From Streptomyces altiplanensis (lineage in GTDB: Bacteria; Actinomycetota; Actinomycetes; Streptomycetales; Streptomycetaceae): DNA of 64,000 bases. Every line of letters begins with the position of its first letter. The stretch's first letter is position 1. Made by a program: the position numbers and the translations under genes. Below the pieces are notes generated by a model, which was not told the origin of the DNA, made no database searches, and saw only the letters and a list, made by a program, of their open reading frames with translations. Where the stretch lies: assembly GCA_003719395.1 (NCBI GenBank), contig RHMC01000009.1, positions 17,541-81,540 on the forward strand. The letters are read 5' to 3'. Positions 54,612-62,902 of this stretch are shown here, piece by piece.

Positions 54612-55671
54612 TCATTCAGCCCCCGGGTCGAGGGCCACGACGACCTTGATGTCGTCGGGCTGTGCCGTGAAGGCCTCGTCCGCGCGGTCCAGCGGAACCC
54701 TGCGGGTGATGAGCCTCTCCAGCCACGGAAGGTCCGCCCCGGCCAGCGCGTCCGCGGCCTGCCGGTAGTGGCGCAGGTTGGCGTTGACCGAGCCCACCAC
54801 CACGTCGTTCTCCAGCACGATCTCCCGGCTGATGGTGCCGCCCTCCACGCGCAGACTGCGGCCGGTGGGCGACACACCGGTCAGGCAGACGATGCCGTAG
54901 GGCGCGGTGCCGGACATCGATTCGAACACCACCTCGGCCGCTCCGGTGGCCTCGATGATGACGTCCGGGCGGAGGGCGGAGATCACCTTCTCGGCGCTCT
55001 GCGCGTGGTACGTCGCGCCCAGGGCTTCCACCAGCGCCGGCTTGGGCCCTTTGGTGACGCGGTCCAGCACGTGTACGTCCAGGCCGCGCCGTACGCCCAG
55101 CAGGGCGGCCAGTGCCCCGATCGGGCCGGCCCCCGTCACCAGCACGCGCTGCGGCTCGAACCAGGACCTGCCGCCGACCCGTTCCACCTGCTCCCACGCC
55201 TTGGCCACCACGGTCGTCGGCTCCAGCAGCGTCCCCACCCGTTCGAGGCGCGCGTCGAGCTTGACCGCGTACTCCGCCTCCACGCACCACACCTGCGAGC
55301 CGTAGCCGTCGATCTGCTGATGCCGCGCTCGGTGTACCGGCCGTTGCGGCACATGTCGAACTCACCGCGCGCGTGGCGCCGCACGGCTCCGGATCGGGCC
55401 GGCGGACCACCCCGACGACCAGGTCGCCGGCCGAGAACCCGCTGCCCGGCGGCGCCTGGCGGACCCGTCCGAGCGACTCGTGCCCCAGCACCAGCCAGTC
55501 ACGGCCCGGGGGCGCCCAGCCGTAACCGCCCTCGACGATCTCCTTGTCCGTCCCGCAGACCCCCACCGCGAGACCGTCCACCAGCAGCTGCCCCTCCTGG
55601 GGCACCGGCGCGGGCAGGTCGCGGACTTCCAGCGAATCCTTCGCGTGCGGGCGGACGGTCAGTGCGCGCAT
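54612..55671 (-). CDS. Glucose 1-dehydrogenase (zinc-dependent medium-chain type), two frameshifts
   Basis: ATG 55669-55671 begins MRALTVRPHAKDSLEVRDLP. The N-terminal domain has the catalytic Zn ligands VGVCGTDKEIVEGGYGWAPP and WLVLGHESLGRV, characteristic of archaeal-type glucose dehydrogenases. After EPCGA one base is missing (near 55380), and ARGEFDMCRNGRYTERGI is read in another frame. A second loss near 55318 returns to QQIDGYGSQVWCVEAEYAVK. The NAD(P) motif is RVLVTGAGPIGALAALLGV, and the end is DDIKVVVALDPGAE at 54612-54614. About 353 residues. It oxidises glucose (and often galactose) to the lactone. With gntK nearby, this supports a glucose-gluconate route. Confidence 0.85.
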
Positions 55672-55825
55672 CGGCTTCCCTTTTCCGTCGGTAGGAGCGG
55701 CAGATCACCGGAAACGGGTATCCCGCAGCAGCCGCCGAAAACTCCGGACGCGCCGGAGACCGGAACGGAGGGCCACCGTCGGAGTGCGCCGGCCCCGCCC
55801 CGGAGGCCGAGGCCACGGGCCGGGC

Positions 55826-57376
55826 TCAGGAACCGGTCTCGCGGCCGCCCTGGAGGCGCTCCAGGTCGGACGGGCGCACCTGGACGGCGAACAGCGCGAT
55901 GACCGCAGCCACCACGGTGAACACCGCGGCGACGACGAAGGCGGCGGAGACCCCCGAGGTGAGCACCTCGTCGCCCCACGGCGGGGGGAGCTGCCCGGTC
56001 CGCTGGAATTCCGCGCGTTCGGCGGGGCCCGCCCGGGCGAGGAACCGCGGTATCTGGCGTTCGGCCTCGTTGCCACTGGCCGTACCGAACACCGTGACGA
56101 GGAGGGACAGGCCCAGGGAGCCGCCCACCTGCTGTGTGACGTTGAGCAGGCCCGAGGCCGCGCCCGACTCGTGCGCGGGCACACCGGAGACCGCCATCAG
56201 CGTCAGCGAGACGAAGTTCATGCCCATGCCGAGACTGAAGACGAGCATCGGTCCGAGGACGCTGCCCAGGTACGTCGAGTGGACGTCCGTCAGGGTCAGC
56301 CAGGCCAGCCCCGCCGCGGCCAGGATCGAGCCGGTCACCATGAAGGGCTTCGGGCCGTACCTGGGCAGGAGCTGGGAGGCCAGGCCCGCGCCCACCGCGA
56401 TGACCACGCTGACCGGCAGGAAGGCCACACCGGCCCGGAGCGGGCCGAAGTCCAGCACGTTCTGGACGAACAGCGTGAGGAAGAAGAACATGCTGAACAT
56501 CGCGGCGGCGAGGGTGAGCATGATGCCGTACGTGCCCGCCCGGTTGCGGTCGGCGAACATGCGCAGCGGCGTGATCGGCTGCTTCGAGCGCCGCTCCACC
56601 AGGACGAAAATCGCGAGGAGCACCACCGCGACGGCGAACGACGCCAGTGTGAGGCCGTCGCTCCAGCCCTCCTGCGCGGCCCGGATGAAGCCGTAGACCA
56701 GACACACCATGCCGAGGGTGGAGGTCAGCGCCCCGGTGATGTCGAAGTGGCCGGGGCGGGGCGGGGACTCCCTGATGACGCGGGGCGTGGCGAGGGCGAT
56801 GAGCAGCCCGATCGGCACGTTGACGAACAGCACCCAGCGCCAGTCGAGCCATTCGACGAGCATGCCGCCGGCCAGCAGACCGATCGCGCCACCGCCCGCG
56901 GAGACCGCGGCGAAGACGCCGAACGCCCGGTTGCGGGCCGGGCCTTCGGTGAAGGTGGTGGCGATCAGCGCCAGTGACGTCGGCGAGGCGATGGCACCGC
57001 CGACGCCCTGGAGGGCGCGGGCGGCGAGGAGTTGGCCGGAGTTCTGGGCGAGACCGCCGAGCAGGGAGGCGAGTACGAACAGCAGGACGCCGAAGACGAA
57101 GACCTTTCGGCGTCCGAGGATGTCACCGGCGCGGCCGCCGAGGAGCAGCAGCCCGCCGAAGGTCAGCGTGTAGGCGTTGACCACCCACGAAAGGCTCGTG
57201 GTGGAGAATTCGAGATCGCTCTGGATGTGCGGAAGAGCGATGTTCACGATGGTGATGTCGAGCACCACCATCAACTGGCACGAGGCGATGACCAGCAGGG
57301 CGAGGCCGTTCTTGTCGCCCTGGCCCGGAGTGGACGCCGCTTGTGCCGACGGCGGTCTCGGCTGTGAGGTCGTCAT
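55826..57376 (-). CDS. MFS drug-efflux transporter, DHA2 (14-TM) family
   Basis: 516 residues from ATG 57374-57376, intact. TM1 carries the DHA2 motif LMVVLDITIVNIALPHIQSD. Motif A is GGRAGDILGRRKVFVFG. Motif C is TGxxxGPxxGG-like, in AVSAGGGAIGLLAGGMLVEW, then DWRWVLFVNVPIG. About 14 hydrophobic helices follow. Proteins of this type export antibiotics, dyes or biocides by proton antiport (EmrB/QacA-like). No TetR or MarR regulator lies beside it, and no biosynthetic genes accompany it, so self-resistance cannot be inferred. Confidence 0.9.
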   Translation of the reverse strand: MTTSQPRPPSAQAASTPGQGDKNGLALLVIASCQLMVVLDITIVNIALPHIQSDLEFSTTSLSWVVNAYTLTFGGLLLLGGRAGDILGRRKVFVFGVLLFVLASLLGGLAQNSGQLLAARALQGVGGAIASPTSLALIATTFTEGPARNRAFGVFAAVSAGGGAIGLLAGGMLVEWLDWRWVLFVNVPIGLLIALATPRVIRESPPRPGHFDITGALTSTLGMVCLVYGFIRAAQEGWSDGLTLASFAVAVVLLAIFVLVERRSKQPITPLRMFADRNRAGTYGIMLTLAAAMFSMFFFLTLFVQNVLDFGPLRAGVAFLPVSVVIAVGAGLASQLLPRYGPKPFMVTGSILAAAGLAWLTLTDVHSTYLGSVLGPMLVFSLGMGMNFVSLTLMAVSGVPAHESGAASGLLNVTQQVGGSLGLSLLVTVFGTASGNEAERQIPRFLARAGPAERAEFQRTGQLPPPWGDEVLTSGVSAAFVVAAVFTVVAAVIALFAVQVRPSDLERLQGGRETGS

Positions 57377-57475
57377 GATGCGTGGCCCTCACGAGAGGGG
57401 GCGGTGGGCCGGCTTTGCCCACCGTCCGACCGTAAGCCCGGAGCCTGCGGGTCACCAGTCGATCAGCCCCTGCCG

Positions 57476-58075
57476 TCAGGGACGCGCGAGGCGGCCGGTC
57501 AGCGCCTCGCGCGCGGCCGGCCACTCGTCGCACAGCATCGAGTAGACGACGGTGTCGCGCACGGTTCCGTCGGGCCTCGTCCGATGGCCGCGCAGTACGC
57601 CCTCGCGGCGCGCGCCGAGGCGCTCGATGGCGCGCTGCGAGCGCTCGTTGCGGTGGTCGGTGTGCCAGGTGACGCGCCGCGCGCCGAGGTCGTCGAAGGC
57701 CCGGCCCAGCAGGAGCAGTTTGGCCTCGGTGTTGATGCCGGTGCGCTGGAAGCGGCTGCCGAGCCAGGTCGAGCCGATCGCGATGCCGCGGTGGGCGGGC
57801 TCTATCTCGTAGTACGAGGTGGAGCCCGCCACTTCACCGGTGGCGACGTCGATCTGCGCGAGCGCGACGCTGTCACCCTCCTCCTGCTGGTCCAGCAGCC
57901 CTTCGACGATCTTCCGCATCCCCGCGGTGTCGGCGGGCTGCTTCTTGGACAGCCAGGTCCAGACGGCGGGGTCCTTGAGCGCCTCGAAGAGCCCCTCGGC
58001 GTGGCCGGTGGTCAGCGGCTCAAGACGTACGTAACGGCCCGTCAGGGTGGGGCGTTCGAACCAGGCACTACTCAT
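57476..58075 (-). CDS. GNAT-family N-acetyltransferase (RimJ/RimL type)
   Basis: 199 residues from ATG 58073-58075. Acetyltransf_3 pattern: LTGRYVRLEPLTTGHAEGLF, VAGSTSYYEIEPAHRGIAIG, the acetyl-CoA-binding region GSRFQRTGINTEAKLLLLGR, and RVTWHTDHRNERSQRAIERL with GARREGVLR, the conserved C-terminal motif of RimJ/RimL enzymes. The substrate (a protein N terminus or small amine) is not predictable. Confidence 0.88.
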   Translation of the reverse strand: MSSAWFERPTLTGRYVRLEPLTTGHAEGLFEALKDPAVWTWLSKKQPADTAGMRKIVEGLLDQQEEGDSVALAQIDVATGEVAGSTSYYEIEPAHRGIAIGSTWLGSRFQRTGINTEAKLLLLGRAFDDLGARRVTWHTDHRNERSQRAIERLGARREGVLRGHRTRPDGTVRDTVVYSMLCDEWPAAREALTGRLARP

Positions 58076-58233
58076 GAGGTGTCCTCGTTTCCGTCCAGGG
58101 ACGCGGCCGCGTGCGGAAGATGGGCGCGGCCTCCTGTGCGCACAGCCTCCCATCCCGGGCGGGGCGGGGTTCACCGCGCCCCGGCGACGGACAAGAAGCC
58201 GGGGAACCGCAGCCGTACGAGCAGCTGTCGCCG

Positions 58234-58620
58234 TCAGGGCAGTACGGCCACCCCGTCCAGTTCGACCAGGCACTGCTCGTCCCAGAGGCGGACCGCGCCG
58301 ATCACCGCCATGGCGGGGTAGTCACGGCCGGCCAGCCGGCTCCAGATGCGGCCCAGTTCGCGGGCGTGGGCGCGGTAGTCGGCGACATCGGTGGCGTAGA
58401 CGGTGACGCGGGCCAGGTCGGCGGGGGCACGGCGGCGGCAAGGGCGGTGAGGAGGTTGCCGAGGGCCTTCTCGAACTGGGCGGGGAGCGTGTCTCCGACG
58501 GGCTTGCCGTCCGTGTCGAGGGCCGTCTGGCCCGCCAGGAAGACCAGCCGGGAGCCGGAGGTGGTGACGGCGTGCGAGAACCGGTGGGCGGGAGAGTTCG
58601 GCCGGGTTGACGCGGCGCAG
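58234..58620 (-). CDS. RidA/YjgF-family protein, frameshifted, 5' end unclear
   Basis: RidA proteins hydrolyse reactive enamine/imine intermediates. The C-terminal half is clear in one frame: ADLARVTVYATDVADYRAHA and RDYPAMAVIGAVRLWDEQCL, then VELDGVAVLP, with the conserved Glu of the family near the end; stop 58234-58236. The N-terminal RRVNPAELS (about 58590-58615) is in the same frame. The middle must be read in another frame (about 58440-58590), so two indels are present. No start codon is found just before RRVNP, and the sequence passes directly into the truncated L,D-transpeptidase on the other strand. The start was probably lost at that joint. Confidence 0.7.
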   Translation of the reverse strand: MRRVNPAELSRPPVLARRHHLRLPAGLPGGPDGPRHGRQARRRHAPRPVREGPRQPPHRPCRRRAPADLARVTVYATDVADYRAHARELGRIWSRLAGRDYPAMAVIGAVRLWDEQCLVELDGVAVLP

Positions 58621-59560
58621 GTGGTGCGGAAAGCTCGACGGAGAGGTGTCCTCGGACGGGAAGTCCTGGACGTCCGGCCACAAGACGGCCCCCGGCACCG
58701 GCTACACCGTCGAGGCCGAGACGGAGAGCGGCGGCAGCGCGAAGTCCGGCTTCGCCACGGTCCCCTCCGGCAAGGTCAACACGCTCAACCTGGCCCCCGG
58801 CCACGACACCACGGTCGGTATCGCCCAGCCGCTGTCGGTCGTCTTCGACCATCCGGTCAAGAACAAGGCCGCCGTCGAGAAGCGCCTTGATGTCAGCACC
58901 TCGAACAACACCGAGGGCTCCTGGGGCTGGATGCGGGACTACTCCGGCAAGGACCGCGTCGACTGGCGCCCCAAGGACTACTGGAAGCCGGGCACGAAGG
59001 TCTCCCTGAAGGCGAACCTGGGCGGGGTCGACTCGGGGGCCGGCCGCTGGTTCGTACGCGACTACGCCACGAACTTCACCGTCGGCAGGAACCAGGTCGT
59101 CAAGGTGGACCTCGACAACCACCGCCTCCGGCTGATGCGCGACGGGCAGCTGGTCAAGGACGTGCCGATGTCGGCCGGCACCCCCGGCGGCGACAAGGCG
59201 TCCTGGCGCGGGACGGCCGTGCTGATGGCCAAGGAGGGCACGATCAACATGCGCTCCGAGACCGTGGGCCTCGGCGACGCCTACGACAAGATGGTCGACT
59301 CCTCGATGCGTCTCACCTGGTCCGGGATGTACGCGCACGCCGCGCCCTGGAACACCGCCCACTTCGGCAAGGCCAACAAGAGCTCGGGCTGCATCGGGAT
59401 GAGCGACGACGACGCGTCGTGGGTCTACGACCAGGTCCAGGTCGGCGACCCGTTCGAGATGACGGGCAACGACGCCAAGGGCACGGTCGCGCTCAACAAC
59501 GGCTACGGCGACTGGAACACCTCCTGGGCGGACTGGCAGGACCTGAGCGCCCTGCGCTGA
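58607..59560 (+). pseudogene. L,D-transpeptidase (YkuD) lacking its N terminus and signal peptide
   Basis: Streptomyces L,D-transpeptidases cross-link peptidoglycan outside the cell and begin with a lipoprotein signal and Ig-like domains. Here an open frame from 58607 enters the second Ig-like domain directly (EVSSDGKSWTSGHKTAPGTG, then YTVEAETESG). It continues through VGIAQPLSVVFDHPVKNKAA and VDWRPKDYWKPGTKVSLKAN to the YkuD domain. That domain has VVKVDLDNHRLRLMRDGQLV, MYAHAAPWNTAHFGKANKSS and GCIGMSDDDASWVYDQV, with the catalytic HxxxxxxxxxxSxGC-type His and Cys intact. About 90 expected N-terminal residues, including any export signal, are missing, so the product could not reach its substrate. 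Confidence 0.78.
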
Positions 59561-59643
59561 TGCGCCGGGCGGCCGCTCCGGACCACCGCTCCGGACGGCC
59601 ACCGCCCGCGCCGCAGGTGCTGCTGACACGCCGTACAGCAATC

Positions 59644-59698
59644 GTTACCGCCACGTAACGCACTGAGTGGTTACCAGCGGTAAGCACCGGACGTTACC
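59644..59698. promoter_or_regulatory. Cluster of GTTACC/GGTAAC elements upstream of the CocE-like hydrolase
   Basis: GTTAC-N6-GTAAC at 59644-59659 and TTACC-AGC-GGTAA at 59671-59683 are two inverted repeats in succession, and GTTACC recurs at 59693-59698. They end about 40 bp before the start codon. The spacing suggests an operator array or a cooperative activator site; the factor is unknown. Confidence 0.5.
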
Positions 59699-59738
59699 GT
59701 CGGGTCACTTTTCCACTAACACAAGTGAGGAGTGACCC

Positions 59739-61349
59739 GTGAGACACCCCCACACGTCTCTGCGCGCCACTACGGCCGGTGCCGCCACCGCCGCCGTACT
59801 GCTCGCCGGGACCGCTACCGGCCTGACGCCCGCCGCCCCGGCCGCTGCCGCCCCCGCGCAGCAGCTCGCGGACGGCGCCCTCGGCTCTCCCGGGCGTACG
59901 GTTCGTCGACATCCCCGGCGACGGCGGCACCGTGCTCAAAGCCAACGTCTTCACCCCGGCCGGCGCCGACGGCAGCCGCGCCTACCCCGTGATCGTGCTG
60001 CCGACCAGCTGGGCCATGCCGCAGATCGAGTACGCCGCCCAGGCGAAAAAGCTCGCCGACTCCGGCTATGTGGTCGTCAGCTACAACTCGCGCGGCTTCT
60101 GGCAGTCCGGCGGCACCATCGAGGTCGCGGGACCGCCGGACATCGCCGACGCCTCCAAGGTGATCGACTGGGCGCTCGCCCACACCCCGGCCGACCCCGG
60201 GAAGGTCGGCATGGCGGGTGTCTCGTACGGCGCCGGGATCAGCCTCCTCGCCGCCGGACACGACAAGCGGATCAAGGCGGTCGTCGCGCTGAGCGGCTGG
60301 GCCGACCTCATCGACTCGATCTACTCCGGCCGTACGCAGCACCTCCAGGCCGCCGCGCTGCTCACCGGCGCCGGCTCCCTCACCGGCCGCCCCAGCCCCG
60401 AGCTCCAGCAGACGATGGAGGACTTCCTCGGCTCCAACCTGGCCAAGGAGCAGGACATGATCGAGTGGGGGAAGAAGCGCTCCCCCGCCACCTACCTCGA
60501 TCAGATCAACAGGAACGGCCCGGCGGTCATGCTGGGCAACGCCTGGGGCGACACCGTCTTCCCGCCCAACCAGTACGCCGGGTTCTACGAGAAGCTCACC
60601 GGTCCCAAGCGCCTGGAACTGCGCCCCGGCGACCACGCCACCGCCGAGGCCACCGGCCTGCTCGGGCTCCCGAGCGACGTCTGGACCAATGCTCAGCGCT
60701 GGTTCGACCACCACCTGAACGGCGCGGCCAACGGCATCGACCGCGAACAGCCGGTCCAGCTGAAGCCCCGCTCCACCGGCGCGTACGAGGGCTACCCCGA
60801 CTGGAAGTCGTTCGGCGCGACCAGCGGAAGATCGCCATGGGGGGCAGCAGGACCATCCGTGCGAACGTCGACTCCGGCGCCAACGGCGGGATCGTTCTGC
60901 TGTCCAACGCCCTCGACCAGTTCCTGAAGCTGCCGCCGGTCGCGTCCATACCCCTGCTGCCGCGCACGTACGCCTCGGTCTGGGAGTCGGAGCGGTACAC
61001 CGGCACCCAGCGCGTCCGCGGCACCGCCAAGGTCCACACGACGCTCTCCAGCACCAAGGAGAGCGGCACCCTCGTCGCCTACCTCTACGACGTGGGCCCG
61101 CTCGGCCTCGGCAAGCTGGTCAGCAACGCGCCGTACACCTTCCACGGCCGAACGCCCGGCAAGCCGTTCACCGTCGACCTGGAGCTGTTCTCCACCGCCT
61201 ACGACGTCCCGGCGGGCCACCGGCTGGCCCTGGTGATGGACACCGTCGACCCGCTCTACATCGAGCACAACCCGTCCGGCTCGCAGCTGACCTTCTCGTC
61301 GCCCGAGTCCGACCCGTCGTACGTGTCGGTCCCGCTGCGCGACAAGTGA
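59739..61349 (+). CDS. Secreted alpha/beta hydrolase of the CocE/X-Pro dipeptidyl-peptidase type, two frameshifts
   Basis: GTG 59739 follows GAGGAG. The signal peptide is ATTAGAATAAVLLAGTATGL with an Ala-rich cleavage region. The frame changes near 59905; FVDIPGDGGTVLKANVFTPA then opens the hydrolase. The nucleophile elbow is VGMAGVSYGAGISLLAAG (GxSxG), the acid is in VMLGNAWGDTVFPPNQ, and the His is in LELRPGDHATAE. It changes back near 60828. The C-terminal jelly-roll follows: LVAYLYDVGPLGLGKLVSNA and TAYDVPAGHRLALVMDTVDP, as in CocE/NonD hydrolases. About 535 residues. An exported esterase or peptidase; substrate not deducible. Confidence 0.85.
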   Translation: MRHPHTSLRATTAGAATAAVLLAGTATGLTPAAPAAAAPAQQLADGALGSPGRTVRRHPRRRRHRAQSQRLHPGRRRRQPRLPRDRAADQLGHAADRVRRPGEKARRLRLCGRQLQLARLLAVRRHHRGRGTAGHRRRLQGDRLGARPHPGRPREGRHGGCLVRRRDQPPRRRTRQADQGGRRAERLGRPHRLDLLRPYAAPPGRRAAHRRRLPHRPPQPRAPADDGGLPRLQPGQGAGHDRVGEEALPRHLPRSDQQERPGGHAGQRLGRHRLPAQPVRRVLREAHRSQAPGTAPRRPRHRRGHRPARAPERRLDQCSALVRPPPERRGQRHRPRTAGPAEAPLHRRVRGLPRLEVVRRDQRKIAMGGSRTIRANVDSGANGGIVLLSNALDQFLKLPPVASIPLLPRTYASVWESERYTGTQRVRGTAKVHTTLSSTKESGTLVAYLYDVGPLGLGKLVSNAPYTFHGRTPGKPFTVDLELFSTAYDVPAGHRLALVMDTVDPLYIEHNPSGSQLTFSSPESDPSYVSVPLRDK

Positions 61350-61355
61350 TCTCCG

Positions 61356-61408
61356 GCTGCTGCCGGGCGGGCATGTGCCCCTTGAACTAACGAACGCCCG
61401 GCAGCAGC
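61356..61408. terminator. Bidirectional terminator between the CocE-like gene and gluD
   Basis: GCTGCTGCCGGGCG at 61356-61369 pairs perfectly with CGCCCGGCAGCAGC at 61395-61408 (14 bp). The distal arm includes the last codons of gluD, and the genes converge. Confidence 0.8.
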
Positions 61409-62247
61409 GTCCCCGGCTCGGCCGGGCCGACGTCCACCGCTTCGGTCTTGGGACTGCGCTTCTCCCGCTTGGCCACCCACTGGGCGAACCAGGAGAGCAG
61501 CATGCACATCCCGATGTAGATCGGCGAGATCACCATCACCACGGGGATGAACGGCAAATCGTAGTCGAGATTCGATGCGATGAGTTTGCCTGCGTGGAGG
61601 AACTCCTCATAGGTGATCAGGAAGCCGAGCGAGGTGTCCTTGAGAGCGACCACCAGCTGGCTGATGATGGTCGGCATCATCGCCCGGACCCCCTGCGGCA
61701 CCAGGACGTACGTCATGACCTGCGTCTTGCGCATGCCGAGTGAGTACGCCGCCTCCCGTTGCCCCCTTTCCACGGAGTTGACCCCCGTACGGAACACCTC
61801 GGCGAGCACCGAGCCGTTGTACAACGTCAGTCCGGCCACCAGAGCGGGCAGCGGCTGGACCTTCAGCGCCACGAAGATGAAGAAGATCATCACCAGTACG
61901 GGCATGGCGCGGAAGAACTCGACCAGCAGCGTCGCCAGCCAGCGCAGCGGACGGTGCTCGGAGAGCCGGCCGGTCGCGAGGAGCGCGCCGAGTGCGAGCG
62001 AGAGCACCGCGGCGTACGCGAAGGCCTTGAGGGTGTTGCCGAGTCCGCGCAGCAGCAGTTCCTGGATCCCCTCGTACGCGAAGGGGTTCCACTTGGCGGC
62101 GGTGAACTGGTCGGTGTCGAACAGCAGGTACACCACCCAGCCGGCCAGCGCGGCGATGCACAGGGCCGACACCACGCCGTACAGGAAGTGCCGCTTGCGG
62201 GTGGCGGGACCGGGGATGTCGTAGAGGGCGGTGGAAGCGGCGGTCAT
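61387..62247 (-). CDS. gluD: Glutamate ABC transporter permease GluD
   Basis: 286 residues from ATG 62245-62247, which overlaps the gluC stop (ATGA). It has the polar amino acid permease (HisM-type) layout: helices ALCIAALAGWVVYLLF and AFAYAAVLSLALGALLATG, then FFRAMPVLVMIFFIFVAL. The EAA region is REAAYSLGMRKTQVMTYVLV then PQGVRAMMPTIISQLVVALK. The C-terminal tail is charged (VAKREKRSPKTEAVDVG). Closest to GluD of the Corynebacterium/Streptomyces GluABCD system. Glutamate specificity is inferred from gene order and similarity. Confidence 0.88.
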   Translation of the reverse strand: MTAASTALYDIPGPATRKRHFLYGVVSALCIAALAGWVVYLLFDTDQFTAAKWNPFAYEGIQELLLRGLGNTLKAFAYAAVLSLALGALLATGRLSEHRPLRWLATLLVEFFRAMPVLVMIFFIFVALKVQPLPALVAGLTLYNGSVLAEVFRTGVNSVERGQREAAYSLGMRKTQVMTYVLVPQGVRAMMPTIISQLVVALKDTSLGFLITYEEFLHAGKLIASNLDYDLPFIPVVMVISPIYIGMCMLLSWFAQWVAKREKRSPKTEAVDVGPAEPGTLLPGVR

Positions 62248-62888
62248 CGGGCGACTCCCCAGTACTTCTCCAGCGCGTTGAAGAACGCGCTGATGGTCAG
62301 GGTGATGATCAGGTAGCCGACGGCGATCCAGATGAACGTCCAGATGATGCTGTAGCCCAGCTCGTTGAGGGTCTTGTACGTGCCGAGCAGTTCGGTGACG
62401 CTGAACGCGCCGGCGATCGCCGAGTTCTTCGCGAGCGCGATGAGGGTGGAGCCGATCGGCGGGATGACGGTGCGGAAGGCCTGCGGCAGCACGACGGTGC
62501 CGAGGGTCTGGCTGAACGTCATGCCGAGGCTGCGGGCTGCCTCGCCCTGTCCCAGCGGCACGGTGTTGATGCCGGAGCGCAGCGCCTCGCAGATGAACGC
62601 CGAGGTGTAGCAGCCGAGCGCGATCACCGCGAAGAGCTGGAACGGCAGGACGAGCCCGAAGCGCGGCAGGCCGAGCAGGACCGCGAAGAACAGCAGGGTC
62701 AGCGGGGTGTTGCGCAGCACCGTGACCCAGACGGTGCCCAGCGCCCGCAGCGAGCCGACGGGCGCGACGCGGAAGGAGGCCATGACGAAGCCGAGGGCGA
62801 GGGCGAGGAGGGAGGAGTAGACGGTGAGTTCGACGGTGCCGAGGAAGCCCTTGCCGTAGAGGGAGAAGTTGTCGGTGAGTACGTCCAT
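62244..62888 (-). CDS. gluC: Glutamate ABC transporter permease GluC
   Basis: 214 residues from ATG 62886-62888. Five or so helices. Signatures are GFLGTVELTVYSSLLALALG, VTVLRNTPLTLLFFAVLLG, and the EAA-type loop GQGEAARSLGMTFSQTLGTV then VLPQAFRTVIPPIGSTLIAL. It is translationally coupled to gluD, and gluB ends 14 bp upstream. Confidence 0.9.
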   Translation of the reverse strand: MDVLTDNFSLYGKGFLGTVELTVYSSLLALALGFVMASFRVAPVGSLRALGTVWVTVLRNTPLTLLFFAVLLGLPRFGLVLPFQLFAVIALGCYTSAFICEALRSGINTVPLGQGEAARSLGMTFSQTLGTVVLPQAFRTVIPPIGSTLIALAKNSAIAGAFSVTELLGTYKTLNELGYSIIWTFIWIAVGYLIITLTISAFFNALEKYWGVAR

Positions 62889-62902
62889 GGCTTACGGCTC
62901 CC

